Shown here piece after piece: positions 7,081 through 13,968 of a DNA stretch of 16,245 nt. The stretch is from an uncultured Victivallales bacterium (GTDB lineage: Bacteria > Verrucomicrobiota > Lentisphaeria > Victivallales > UBA1829). The notes beneath the pieces were generated by a model. The model saw only the letters and a program-made list of their open reading frames with translations. It made no database searches and had not been told where the DNA came from. Location of the stretch: assembly GCA_934644965.1 (NCBI GenBank), contig CAKUDG010000037.1, forward strand, positions 1 through 16,245, written 5' to 3'. The translations under genes were made by a program, and so were the position numbers. Each line of letters starts with the position of its first letter. Within the stretch, counting starts at the first letter, position 1.

Positions 7081-7330
7081 TATTTGCAGCCGCCCGGCAT
7101 CTTATCCCGGCGGCATATCCCTTCAGCAGGGAAAAAATGAAAACAGCGCAAAGGAGTTTGTGTACCTCTCCCCCCGCCCTGCGGCACGTCACATTTCCCT
7201 TCCCTCCTCCCTTGCATCAGATTCCTTCCGTCCCCGGGGGAAACATGTCCCCCGAAAAAAAGGGCATCCAGAGAGAGAAGGGCATCCAGAGAAAGACAAG
7301 GAGGAATCCCGGAAAAGAAAAATCCCCGAT
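7081..7330. other. Non-coding stretch between MATE remnant and terminator
   Basis: No supported gene here. The overlapping open frames on both strands are Pro/Ser/Arg- or Lys-rich, lack ribosome sites and show no motif. A GC-rich hairpin CGGGGGA (7235-7241) / TCCCCCG (7248-7254) is followed by an A-rich and G-rich stretch containing a short tandem repeat, listed separately. It probably represents the eroded 3' part of the MATE locus. Confidence 0.5.
7261..7292. repeat. Tandem direct repeat, 18-bp period
   Basis: AGGGCATCCAGAGA occurs twice, at 7261-7274 and 7279-7292, separated by GAGA, giving an 18-bp period with purine-rich flanks. Two copies only; probably replication slippage in a non-coding spacer. 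Confidence 0.7.
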
Positions 7331-7369
7331 AAAAGAAAAACCCCCGTTCCCAGCGCATCTGGAAACGGG
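7331..7369 (-). terminator. Rho-independent terminator of the TIGR04073-like gene
   Basis: On the minus strand an 11-bp stem with one mismatch (CCCGTTCCCAG 7343-7353 with CTGGAAACGGG 7359-7369, 5-nt loop) is followed by a T-rich tract (complement of 7331-7340, mostly A). It lies about 75 bp past the stop of the minus-strand gene at 7444. Confidence 0.7.
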
Positions 7370-7394
7370 AGCCTCAAGAACTTTTTCGGGATCC

Positions 7395-7419
7395 GGAAAA
7401 GCGGAAGTCCCGCTTTTCC
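7395..7419. repeat. Perfect 10-bp inverted repeat downstream of the 7444-7884 gene
   Basis: GGAAAAGCGG (7395-7404) and CCGCTTTTCC (7410-7419) pair perfectly over a 5-nt loop, 25 bp beyond the stop codon of the minus-strand gene. No T run follows on either strand, so it may be an mRNA-stabilising 3' hairpin or an auxiliary part of the nearby terminator. Confidence 0.6.
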
Positions 7420-7443
7420 CCCTCCAGGCCATGCAGAATGATA

Positions 7444-7884
7444 TTACATGGTGGAAGTCTTCTGGAAGACAAAGTTGTAATAATTCGTCTCAGGAGTGAT
7501 AATCCATTCCGGCTGCATGATGGGCCCGTAGCCGATTCCGGCATCCTTCGGATCATTCGGACAGCCCGGAAGCGGGACAGGGAAAGTCACGATTTCAAGA
7601 ACTCCAACCAGTTCACGCGCCACGAAATAACCGACTCCGTTCAAAACACCGAAGGTGCATGCCGCAATCCCGCCCTCTTCAAAATTGACATTCACCACTT
7701 CAATTGGAATTTCAAGAACACCAAATGCGACATTGCTGATTCCTCTGCCAAGCTTATGGGCCATGCACGTCCAGAGATTCTCGTATCCAGGAGGCTCAAC
7801 CGGTTCCTGTGCGAAGGATTCCGTAACGGTTCCCACCGCAAACAACAGCATGCCCGCTAAAAGCATCTTTTTCCAGATTTTCAT
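7444..7884 (-). CDS. Exosortase-system-associated protein, TIGR04073 type
   Basis: 146-aa exported protein with a signal peptide: basic MKIWKKM, hydrophobic LLAGMLLFAVGTV, and probable cleavage after SFA near residue 25. The mature part reads 'KLGRGISNVAFGVLEIPIEVV...GIAACTFGVLNGVGYFVARELVGVLEIVTFPVPLP', matching my recollection of the TIGR04073 family, found mainly in Verrucomicrobia/Lentisphaerae genomes that encode exosortase/PEP-CTERM systems. Its molecular role is unknown. The Gly-rich amphipathic middle could associate with membrane, but this is inference. It has a GGGAGA ribosome site six bases before the ATG, its own predicted promoter, and a terminator downstream, so it is monocistronic. 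The family call is from pattern memory and could be checked by a profile search. Confidence 0.75.
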   Translation of the reverse strand: MKIWKKMLLAGMLLFAVGTVTESFAQEPVEPPGYENLWTCMAHKLGRGISNVAFGVLEIPIEVVNVNFEEGGIAACTFGVLNGVGYFVARELVGVLEIVTFPVPLPGCPNDPKDAGIGYGPIMQPEWIITPETNYYNFVFQKTSTM

Positions 7885-7996
7885 TGGATCTCCCTTGGGT
7901 TACATAAGAGTTTCTTTGAAGGTTTTCTTTTGTCATTATCTGTCTGGCTCAACGCATTCCCGACCGACTGATTCCGGTGCTATTGGAAAGCAGTCT

Positions 7997-8024
7997 AATA
8001 TATTCCCGCTTTTGCGTCGGTCAA
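7997..8024 (-). promoter_or_regulatory. Promoter of the TIGR04073-type gene
   Basis: Reading the minus strand: TTGACC (complement of 8019-8024), 16-bp spacer, TATATT (complement of 7997-8002); each hexamer matches the sigma70 consensus at five of six bases. The predicted leader is about 105 nt long. Confidence 0.55.
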
Positions 8025-8044
8025 GCAAAGTTTTCAAACTTTCC

Positions 8045-8072
8045 TTGTCAACTTGCAAAAAAGGTGTATTTT
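8045..8072 (+). promoter_or_regulatory. Promoter of queF
   Basis: TTGTCA (8045-8050), 16-bp spacer, TATTTT (8067-8072), about 35 bp before the queF ATG. It is back to back with the divergent promoter; the two -35 boxes are 20 bp apart. No preQ1 riboswitch fold could be discerned in the short leader. Confidence 0.5.
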
Positions 8073-8106
8073 TTTACGAAAATCTTTTCAAAAAGGACTT
8101 CTGAAC

Positions 8107-8586
8107 ATGGAAAACAGCAAAAAAAGAAACTTCTGCTCGCACGGAAAAACTCCCGGAACAGTTCATCCGACCCTGACTCTGCTCAACCGGAATCACACCG
8201 AATATCCCTCTTCTCCGGAAAAAGCCGTGATCGAAACCTTTGAAAACGCCTTCCCGGAACGCGACTACGTCATCACATTCGACTGTCCGGAATTCACCAG
8301 TCTCTGTCCCGTCACGAACCAGCCTGATTTCGGTCACATCACCATCCGCTACATTGCAGACAGGCTCTGTGTCGAAAGCAAGTCTCTGAAGCTGTATCTC
8401 TTCTCTTTCCGCAATCACAACACCTTTCATGAAGAAGCTGTCAACCGGATCCTCTCTGATCTCGTCACGGCATGCTCTCCCAGATGGATGGAAGTCACAG
8501 GCGTTTTCCGCCCGCGCGGCGGTATCGCCCTCACCATCACGGCCGAGGAGAAAAAGAAGAAAAACGCAAAGTCCGGCAAACGCTGA
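8107..8586 (+). CDS. queF: NADPH-dependent 7-cyano-7-deazaguanine reductase QueF
   Basis: Reduces preQ0 to preQ1 with two NADPH in queuosine tRNA modification; cytoplasmic. 159 aa, the short single-domain (YkvM-like) form. Catalytic C67 and D74 are found in 'FTSLCPVTNQPDFG' with the same seven-residue spacing as B. subtilis C55/D62. The QueF signature 'ESKSLKLYLFSFRNHNTFHEE' (from E90) binds NADPH, and 'FRPRGGIALTI' closes the T-fold domain. The C-terminal Lys-rich tail (EEKKKKNAKSGKR) is probably disordered. I chose ATG 8107, which has AAGGA nine bases upstream and matches the family N-terminus, over an earlier in-frame ATG at 8053 that would overlap the promoter. No other queuosine genes are in the window, so it is a stand-alone transcript. 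Confidence 0.95.
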   Translation: MENSKKRNFCSHGKTPGTVHPTLTLLNRNHTEYPSSPEKAVIETFENAFPERDYVITFDCPEFTSLCPVTNQPDFGHITIRYIADRLCVESKSLKLYLFSFRNHNTFHEEAVNRILSDLVTACSPRWMEVTGVFRPRGGIALTITAEEKKKKNAKSGKR

Positions 8587-8652
8587 CTCCCGCAAGATCA
8601 GATTCTTTTCTCCCGCAAAAAACGGCTGAAGAATTCCTCAGGGGGAAAAAAG

Positions 8653-8691
8653 AAGGAAAGGGAGGACACACATTCCCTCCTCCCTTTCCTT
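8653..8691. terminator. Bidirectional terminator between queF and ackA
   Basis: A perfect 13-bp stem (AAGGAAAGGGAGG 8653-8665 with CCTCCCTTTCCTT 8679-8691) over a 13-nt loop. On + it is followed by TTCTCCTCTTTCTTTTT, and on - by CTTTTTT. It therefore can end both the queF transcript and the convergent ackA transcript, about 180 bp past the ackA stop. Between it and ackA (8692-8870) I see no gene. Confidence 0.75.
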
Positions 8692-8870
8692 TTCTCCTCT
8701 TTCTTTTTCTCTCCGGAAGCAGCCCCCCTTATCACGCACCATATCTTTTTTCTGCTTCTGCGGGCAACAAGCAAGTCCTCCTTTCAGGAAGGAAGGGGAG
8801 GAAACAATGCGCCGCACCGCAAAGGACAGACTCCGTCCCTTGACAGAAACTCAGAAGACTTTGTGCAGAT

Positions 8871-10088
8871 TCAGTGTTCGACTCCGAGAACACCGAGAAC
8901 GCCTCTTGCAATCATCAGTTCCTCGTTGGTCGGGATCACAAGAGCCTTCCAGGAGCTTTCCGGGGTGGAAATGACGCCTTTCTTCCCGAAAGCAGCATTG
9001 TTCGCCTCGACATCCACAAAGATGTTCAGCGCGGAGAGTTTTTCCATCACAAGTCTGCGGACGAGCGTGGAATACTCCCCGATTCCGCCAGTGAAGACCA
9101 GCAGTTCCGGACCCTTTTCAAAGAGGACATAATACGCTCCGATATATTTCACGACTCTGCGGACAAACATGTCCAGAGCAAGACGCGCGCGTTCGTTGCC
9201 TTTTTCAATGGCGGCGGAGATGTCCCGCATGTCGCTGCTTCCGATTTCGGCGACGGCAAGGAGACCGCTCTGCTTGTTCATCAGCCGATCGATTTCATTG
9301 GTGTTCATGCCCATGTCCGCGAAGCGCAGGACCACGGCCGGATCGAGGTCACCGCAGCGTCCACCCATCATCAGTCCTTCGAGAGGCGTCAGCCCCATGG
9401 TGGTGTCAATCACCTTCCCTTTCCGGATGGCCGCCATGCTGCAGCCGTTGCCCAGATGGCAGGTGATCATGTCGACTTCTTCCGGCTTCTTCCCCACAAA
9501 TTCCGCAGCGGCTCCGCAGACATACTGATGCGATGTTCCGTGGAACCCGTAACGCCGAATACCGTATTCCTCGTAGTATTTGCGCGGAATTGCATAGAGA
9601 TACGCTTCCGGGGGCATCGTCTGGTGGAACGCGGTATCGAAAAGCCCGATGTTCGGGACGCCGGGGAAAATCTGTTCGCAGGCTTCGATCCCGGAGAGGT
9701 TCGCAGGATTGTGAAGGGGACCCAGAGGAATGCAGTCGCGGATAATGTCCTTCACGGTCTCGTCGATGAGAACCGGCTTGAACACTTTGCTGCCTCCGTG
9801 AAGAACGCGGTGCCCGATGGCTCCGACTTCGTCGAAGGAACGGATGACGCCGTGTTCGGGATCCGTCAGTTTCCCGCAGATCAGCTGAAGAGCCGTGTCA
9901 TAGTCTGGGATGGGGGGATTGTCTTCGCTTTTATAATCCTGTGCCGGATTCTTGTAAATGATTTTGGGATTCTCCAGCCCGAGACGTTCCACAATACCGC
10001 TCGCAAGCACCTTCTCCTCGTCTTTCTCCATCGAGAACAGAGTGAACTTCAGGGAGGAACTCCCTGAATTGATGACCAGGATCTTCAT
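8871..10088 (-). CDS. ackA: Acetate kinase
   Basis: Interconverts acetyl phosphate + ADP and acetate + ATP; cytoplasmic, and the ATP-yielding end of acetate fermentation. Full-length at 405 aa (family about 400). Signatures in order: NSGSSSLKF (7-15, ASKHA fold phosphate loop), GHRVLHGG (near 92), 'GLFDTAFHQTMP' carrying the catalytic Asp (near 150), RRYGFHGTSH with the transition-state Arg (near 180), CHLGNG (near 210), GGRCGDLDP, and FTGGIGE near the C-terminus. The usual partner pta is not adjacent; ackA appears monocistronic with a promoter at 10151-10179 and a shared terminator downstream. Its ribosome site is AAGGA-rich sequence shortly before the ATG. Confidence 0.97.
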   Translation of the reverse strand: MKILVINSGSSSLKFTLFSMEKDEEKVLASGIVERLGLENPKIIYKNPAQDYKSEDNPPIPDYDTALQLICGKLTDPEHGVIRSFDEVGAIGHRVLHGGSKVFKPVLIDETVKDIIRDCIPLGPLHNPANLSGIEACEQIFPGVPNIGLFDTAFHQTMPPEAYLYAIPRKYYEEYGIRRYGFHGTSHQYVCGAAAEFVGKKPEEVDMITCHLGNGCSMAAIRKGKVIDTTMGLTPLEGLMMGGRCGDLDPAVVLRFADMGMNTNEIDRLMNKQSGLLAVAEIGSSDMRDISAAIEKGNERARLALDMFVRRVVKYIGAYYVLFEKGPELLVFTGGIGEYSTLVRRLVMEKLSALNIFVDVEANNAAFGKKGVISTPESSWKALVIPTNEELMIARGVLGVLGVEH

Positions 10089-10150
10089 TCCTTTTTCCTT
10101 CTTTCCAAAATTGTTGGTGATTTGATTGAAAAAATGAAAATATCACCTTC

Positions 10151-10179
10151 AATATACCACGTCCGTCACGGCAATGCAA
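10151..10179 (-). promoter_or_regulatory. Putative ackA promoter
   Basis: On the minus strand TTGCAT (complement of 10174-10179), 17-bp spacer, TATATT (complement of 10151-10156), which gives a leader of about 55 nt. The -10 box is good (five of six); the -35 is weak (three of six), which would fit an activated promoter with the iterons lying further upstream. Confidence 0.4.
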
Positions 10180-10210
10180 TCAGGCGAAGGACAAAAAGAC
10201 CGGCTCCCGC

Positions 10211-10248
10211 CGTTTCATTCCCCCCGTTTCATTCCCGCCGTTTCATTC
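10211..10248. repeat. Three 14-bp-spaced iterons upstream of ackA
   Basis: CGTTTCATTC occurs exactly three times at 10211-10220, 10225-10234 and 10239-10248, with C-rich 4-bp spacers (period 14 bp). On the ackA strand each reads GAATGAAACG. They lie about 30-70 bp upstream of the predicted ackA -35 box. They could be regulator-binding sites or simple slippage repeats. Confidence 0.65.
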
Positions 10249-10252
10249 GCTT

Positions 10253-10276
10253 GGGGAAAACGTTTCTGTTTTCCCC
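10253..10276. repeat. Perfect hairpin GGGGAAAAC / GTTTTCCCC
   Basis: A nine-base-pair perfect stem (10253-10261 with 10268-10276) over a 6-nt loop directly abuts the iterons. There is no downstream T run on either strand. It may act as a transcript 3'-end hairpin for the minus-strand epimerase or as part of a regulatory site. Confidence 0.5.
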
Positions 10277-10335
10277 TGTCTTTGCGCATGGCGGAAGCCG
10301 TGCATGGAGAAACGGGGGAAGAAATTTTCCAGGAA

Positions 10336-10359
10336 GGAATCTTTCGAAAGAACGATTCC
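10336..10359 (-). terminator. Possible terminator of the epimerase gene
   Basis: GGAATC (10336-10341) pairs with GATTCC (10354-10359) around an inner TTTCGAAA, five bases past the minus-strand stop at 10364. The following minus-strand bases are only moderately T-rich (TTCCTGGAAAATTTCTT), so this is a weak call. Confidence 0.35.
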
Positions 10360-10363
10360 CTTG

Positions 10364-11386
10364 TTATTCCCCTGCAGGCGCTGGCGGAGAGAAGGCCGGA
10401 GCAGAATTGCGGTACCATTCTGCGGCGAGAGCGATTCCTTCCCTGAAATTCTTCAGCGGGACATAGCCGAGAAGACGGGCGGCAAGACTGATATCCGCAA
10501 GGGAATGGGCAATATCCCCCTTTCTCGGCGGAGCAAAGGCCGGTTCGATCGACAGGATGGAAGGATCTGTCTTCCCCAGGCAGTCCCGAAGGTCCCGGAA
10601 AAGTTCCAGGAGGGAGACGGCCTCCCCGCAGGCAATGTTGCAGACCGCCGCATTTTCCCCTGCCGGCACCGGAAGCGCGGGGATTTCCATGGCACGCCGG
10701 TTCGCGGAAAGGACATTGTCGATATACGTGAAGTCACGGGACTGTGAACCGTCCCCGTAAATGACGGGCCGACGGTGTTCCAGCAACGCCGCGGCAAATC
10801 TCGGAATCACCGCCGCATATTCCCCCGCGGGATTCTGACGGCGCCCGTACACATTGAAATAACGGAGTCCGACGCATTGCAGGCCGTACAGACGGGAAAA
10901 GACTTCCGCATAGACTTCGTCCGCATATTTCGTGACGGCATAGGGGGAAAGCGCCTTCCCGATGCGCCCCTCCTTTTTCGGCAGCGCCGGATCGTCACCG
11001 TAGACGGAACTGCTGGAAGCGTAAATAAATCGTCTGACCCCTGCATCCGCGGCGGCCTTGAGCATGTTGACGAAGCCGCCCACATTGACGTCATTGACTG
11101 TTCCAGGATCCGCAAGAGAACGCGGAACCGATCCCAGGGCGGCCTCGTGAAACACATAGTCGACACCAGCACAGAGTTCCCGGCAGAGCGCGGAATCACG
11201 GATATCGCCTTCCTGCAATGTGAAATTCGGATTTTTCAGGGCGGAGAGGAGATTTTCGCGTCTCCCGGTCGAAAAATTGTCGAGACAGATGACGCGATGT
11301 CCCTGCTCCAGCAGGTGATCCGTCAAATTGGAACCGATAAATCCGGCTCCGCCTGTGATCAGAATCCTGTGTCCCGTCATTTTCAT
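10364..11386 (-). CDS. wbpP: UDP-N-acetylglucosamine 4-epimerase, WbpP/TviC-like
   Basis: Extended short-chain dehydrogenase/reductase (340 aa) that would interconvert UDP-GlcNAc and UDP-GalNAc (or the uronic acid forms) for surface polysaccharide synthesis; cytoplasmic. NAD-binding GGAGFIG at 12-18, D36 for the ribose, SSSSVYG at 124-130, and catalytic Y149xxxK153 in 'LSPYAVTKY'. The segment 'HEAALGSVPRSLADP' (from H80) and 'GLRYFNVYGRRQNPAGEYAAVIPRF' match Pseudomonas WbpP and Salmonella TviC more closely than GalE, from memory. The ribosome site AAGGA fits better with the second Met (ATG at 11380) than the first, so the true start may be two codons in. It follows the YihY-type gene by about 25 bp on the same strand, suggesting co-transcription. 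Substrate preference cannot be read with certainty. Confidence 0.88.
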   Translation of the reverse strand: MKMTGHRILITGGAGFIGSNLTDHLLEQGHRVICLDNFSTGRRENLLSALKNPNFTLQEGDIRDSALCRELCAGVDYVFHEAALGSVPRSLADPGTVNDVNVGGFVNMLKAAADAGVRRFIYASSSSVYGDDPALPKKEGRIGKALSPYAVTKYADEVYAEVFSRLYGLQCVGLRYFNVYGRRQNPAGEYAAVIPRFAAALLEHRRPVIYGDGSQSRDFTYIDNVLSANRRAMEIPALPVPAGENAAVCNIACGEAVSLLELFRDLRDCLGKTDPSILSIEPAFAPPRKGDIAHSLADISLAARLLGYVPLKNFREGIALAAEWYRNSAPAFSPPAPAGE

Positions 11387-11411
11387 CCGTCCTTTTCCCG
11401 TCAGAGCTCCG

Positions 11412-12734
11412 TCATTTCCAGAGTTCCGTCAAAGGGAGGTTCTGAGGGGATTTTGAGGCGGAAGACCAGAGATCTTCGACGAGTTTGCCATAATCATGTC
11501 CCTGACTGCTGCAGTTGCTGTCGGCGGAATCCCCCAGTCTGGAAAGACGAGTCAGGACAAAAACCGGAGTCAGCTGTTCGACAGGCAGTGCAATCTGGAA
11601 GAGATCGTCGCTGTTCTTCGCGCTCATGAGTTCCGAAACAAGTCCGCAGCGCTCGAGTTCATACAGAACGGAACGCGTGGTCCGGATGGGAATTTCCAGC
11701 TTCCTGGAAACATGCACATCCGACAACGCTCCGCGTCCTTCCTGAAACGCCAGCGCCAGTTCCCGGAGAATCCGCAGCGAATAAACCGCCTTCTGTTCCG
11801 CACAGACCGGACCATCCCCGGGCGAGAGTTCATAAATATTCACATTCTGGTAGGAAAAGGCCAGTTCCGCTCCAAGCAGCACCACGATCCAGGTTGCCTG
11901 AAGCCAGATCAGGAAAAAAGGCAGTGCCGCAAAACTGCCGTAGACCGCATTGTAGCTCGTCAGCAGCACCTGCGCAAACATGTACACCCATTGAATGAGC
12001 AGATAGAGCGTCCCTGTGAAAACTCCCGCCAGAAGTCCGGACGCCAGCCTGACCCGCGTGTTCGGGAGAAACAGATAAATAAACGTGAACACCAGCCACG
12101 CCGCCAGAAACGGAATGATCCTGGAGGAGAGCGAAACCACGTGATTCAACGTCTCGGGAAACGGAAGAGAGGTGACCAGACCGCTCACCTGAACCGTCGC
12201 ATACGCACTCGCGCCCATCACCACGATCATCATCAGCGGACAGACGATGAGCATGGTCAGATAATCGCTGACTTTCCGTACAAAATTGCGCCCCTGCTTC
12301 ACTCCCCAGATCGCATTGAAGGATCCCTCCACGCTCGCAAGAAGTTTCAGCGCAGTCCAGATCAGCAAGATGGCGCCGACTCCCGCCACAACCCCGCCCT
12401 TCGCATTCTGAAGCATGTGATCGGAAAACGTGATGATTTTATCCGCCACCTCCTCATGCCCTGCCAGTCCGTCCATGATTGAACGCCGGAGCGTTTCCTC
12501 AAACCCCAGTCCTTTTGCAATCCCGAACATCAACGCGGCAATCGGAACGATCGAAAGCAATGTGTAGAACGTCAGTGCCGATGCACGCAGGGAACACTTG
12601 TTCTTGATGAAAAAACGGGAGGTCAGGACAATCACCCGCACTACGGTCAGAAAAAAAGCCTTCATCCTGGGCAGTTCTCCGGAACGTATGTTCCAGATCC
12701 CGTTCGTGAAAAAATCAAACACTCTCTGAATCAT
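11412..12734 (-). CDS. YihY/BrkB-family inner membrane protein with winged-helix tail
   Basis: Polytopic membrane protein of the YihY/virulence factor BrkB family (often mislabelled ribonuclease BN). 'KCSLRASALTFYTLLSIVPIAALMFGIAKGLG' is the family's first hallmark, followed by 'LLIWTALKLLASVEGSFNAIWGVKQGRNFVRKVSDYLTML' and 'VYGSFAALPFFLIWLQATWIVVLLGAELAFSYQN'. About six membrane segments precede residue 310; the remaining C-terminal cytosolic part ('YSLRILRELALAFQEGRGALSDVHVSRKLEIPIRTTRSVLYELERCGLV') looks like a winged-helix domain. Family function is unsettled. I chose ATG 12734 (440 aa), with GGGAAG upstream, over an in-frame TTG at 12767 that has no ribosome site. It is probably first in an operon with the epimerase gene. 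Confidence 0.88.
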   Translation of the reverse strand: MIQRVFDFFTNGIWNIRSGELPRMKAFFLTVVRVIVLTSRFFIKNKCSLRASALTFYTLLSIVPIAALMFGIAKGLGFEETLRRSIMDGLAGHEEVADKIITFSDHMLQNAKGGVVAGVGAILLIWTALKLLASVEGSFNAIWGVKQGRNFVRKVSDYLTMLIVCPLMMIVVMGASAYATVQVSGLVTSLPFPETLNHVVSLSSRIIPFLAAWLVFTFIYLFLPNTRVRLASGLLAGVFTGTLYLLIQWVYMFAQVLLTSYNAVYGSFAALPFFLIWLQATWIVVLLGAELAFSYQNVNIYELSPGDGPVCAEQKAVYSLRILRELALAFQEGRGALSDVHVSRKLEIPIRTTRSVLYELERCGLVSELMSAKNSDDLFQIALPVEQLTPVFVLTRLSRLGDSADSNCSSQGHDYGKLVEDLWSSASKSPQNLPLTELWK

Positions 12735-13094
12735 CGGTTGTTTCTTCCCATTCCCCGAGACTTGCAAAGGGGGGTTGCATTTTTCAGGTATCCTTATTCA
12801 GCCTCATTCACCGCTGCTGCCGGTCACGGGGCCGTTCTATCTCTTCCGCCCTTCCGGTTCTCCCGGATCCAAGGCTTCTGGTACGATACACCCAGTTTTT
12901 CAAGGATGCAAGGGAAAACGCATTTTTCCGGAAAAAGGAGGAGGTTGAAGTTAAGGAAAAAGAAAGCGAAAGGGCCCATGCTGCGCCGAGAGGGAAGAGA
13001 AATCAAGAGCATCCTGAGAAGAAAGCGTGGTGCTTGCGGCAAGACTGGCAGTGTTCTGCCACAGACAGGGCCGCAGCAAGCGCGGCCGGCCCGG
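12735..13094. other. Intergenic region, no supported gene
   Basis: No gene is supported here; the open frames on either strand lack motifs and ribosome sites. It includes the upstream region of the YihY gene, where I see no convincing promoter, a purine-rich stretch (about 12950-13030), and two GC hairpins close to the birA stop: TGGCAG-tgtt-CTGCCA (13046-13061) and GGCCGC/GCGGCC (13069-13087). The hairpins could act as a weak, T-poor terminator for birA. Confidence 0.5.
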
Positions 13095-13853
13095 TCAGGA
13101 AGAAGCGGGGAGAGTCATGGAAAGGACCTCTCCGTCCGGAATTTCGCAGATGCGGGAATCCGCATGATTGATGAGGATCAGAGCTCCGTTGCCGGAAAAA
13201 TCGACGACCAGCCCGGTCAGAATGGACCCGTTGTGCAGACGGATGGAAATATTCTTTCCCGCAAGGATGTTCTCCGCACTCCAAAGCCTGTGAAGGTTTG
13301 CGATTCCCCCCTCCTTCCGCGCATCCGCGTAGAGTTTCAGGGCCTCCTTTTGAATTTCGAGGGCGAAACTTCCGACATCGTCTGCCAGGATACCTGTTTC
13401 GGCATAAAGGCTGGTGGCGGGACGCCCGATTTCCCTGAGCGAAGCGGGATCCATATTGATGTTGACCCCGGCTCCGATGACAATTCCTCCGCTGCGTCCG
13501 TACCTGCTTTCACAGAGGATTCCGGCGATCTTCTTTTTCCCGCAAAGGACGTCATTGGGCCATTTCACTCTGAAATCCAGACGCGGCGCATGCGTGCGCA
13601 GGACTTCCAGCACGGCAAGGGATCCGATCCAGGCCGCCTGCGGGACAGTGAAATCAAATCCCTTGAGCACCAGGGACGCATATATGTTCACATCCGGCGG
13701 GGAAATCCATTGCCGGCCTTTGCTTCCGCGTCCAGCGCTCTGTCGGAGGGCGGCAATCATGGAGCCGTCCGGCATGGCGTCGAAATTTTCCAGGGCGAAG
13801 CGATTGGTCGAATCGACCTCATCCAGCCATATCACATCGGGTCTTCCGCTCAT
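13095..13853 (-). CDS. birA: Biotin-[acetyl-CoA-carboxylase] ligase, catalytic domain only
   Basis: Attaches biotin through biotinyl-AMP to carboxylase carrier lysines; cytoplasmic. 252 aa, class I ligase without the N-terminal helix-turn-helix, so it should not act as the biotin repressor. Key motifs: DSTN at 14-17, the biotinyl-AMP loop GRGSKGRQW at 41-49 (canonical GRGRRGR), KWPND at 96-100, KIAGIL at 107-112, and a C-terminal SH3-like domain ('ISIRLHNGSILTGLVVDFSGNGALIL'). The ribosome site before the ATG is poor (an A-rich GGAAAAA). Divergent from serA over a 115-bp gap; no biotin biosynthesis gene is nearby. Confidence 0.93.
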   Translation of the reverse strand: MSGRPDVIWLDEVDSTNRFALENFDAMPDGSMIAALRQSAGRGSKGRQWISPPDVNIYASLVLKGFDFTVPQAAWIGSLAVLEVLRTHAPRLDFRVKWPNDVLCGKKKIAGILCESRYGRSGGIVIGAGVNINMDPASLREIGRPATSLYAETGILADDVGSFALEIQKEALKLYADARKEGGIANLHRLWSAENILAGKNISIRLHNGSILTGLVVDFSGNGALILINHADSRICEIPDGEVLSMTLPASS

Positions 13854-13882
13854 TTATTTTTCCACTATCTTTCATTCTTTCC

Positions 13883-13911
13883 TTGTAAGATGGCCCCGAT
13901 GATGGTATTTT
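13883..13911 (+). promoter_or_regulatory. Promoter of serA
   Basis: TTGTAA (13883-13888), 17-bp spacer ending in GATGG, TATTTT (13906-13911), about 57 bp before the serA ATG. The -10 box and spacing resemble the queF promoter in this window. Confidence 0.45.
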
Positions 13912-13968
13912 TCGAGCTGAATATTGTAAAAAGATCAAATTTTTTCAACTTTCTAAGGAGATTTTGCT

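Noticed and set aside
8073..8106. preQ1 riboswitch in front of queF
   Set aside because: The leader after the predicted promoter is about 30 nt and A/T-rich; no pseudoknot-forming segments could be identified.
8874..10067. 397-aa open frame on + opposite ackA
   Set aside because: Mirror frame of a highly conserved gene; no motifs, no ribosome site, composition as expected from antisense of GC-biased codons.
10211..10248. CRISPR array
   Set aside because: Repeat units of 10 bp with 4-bp spacers are far too short; no cas gene is in the window.
11496..12482. 328-aa open frame on + opposite the YihY-type gene
   Set aside because: Arg/Gln/His-rich shadow of a membrane protein gene without motif or ribosome site.
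12824..13042. 72-aa open frame on - between yihY and birA
   Set aside because: Phe/Leu/Arg-rich without ribosome site or family resemblance; spacer sequence.
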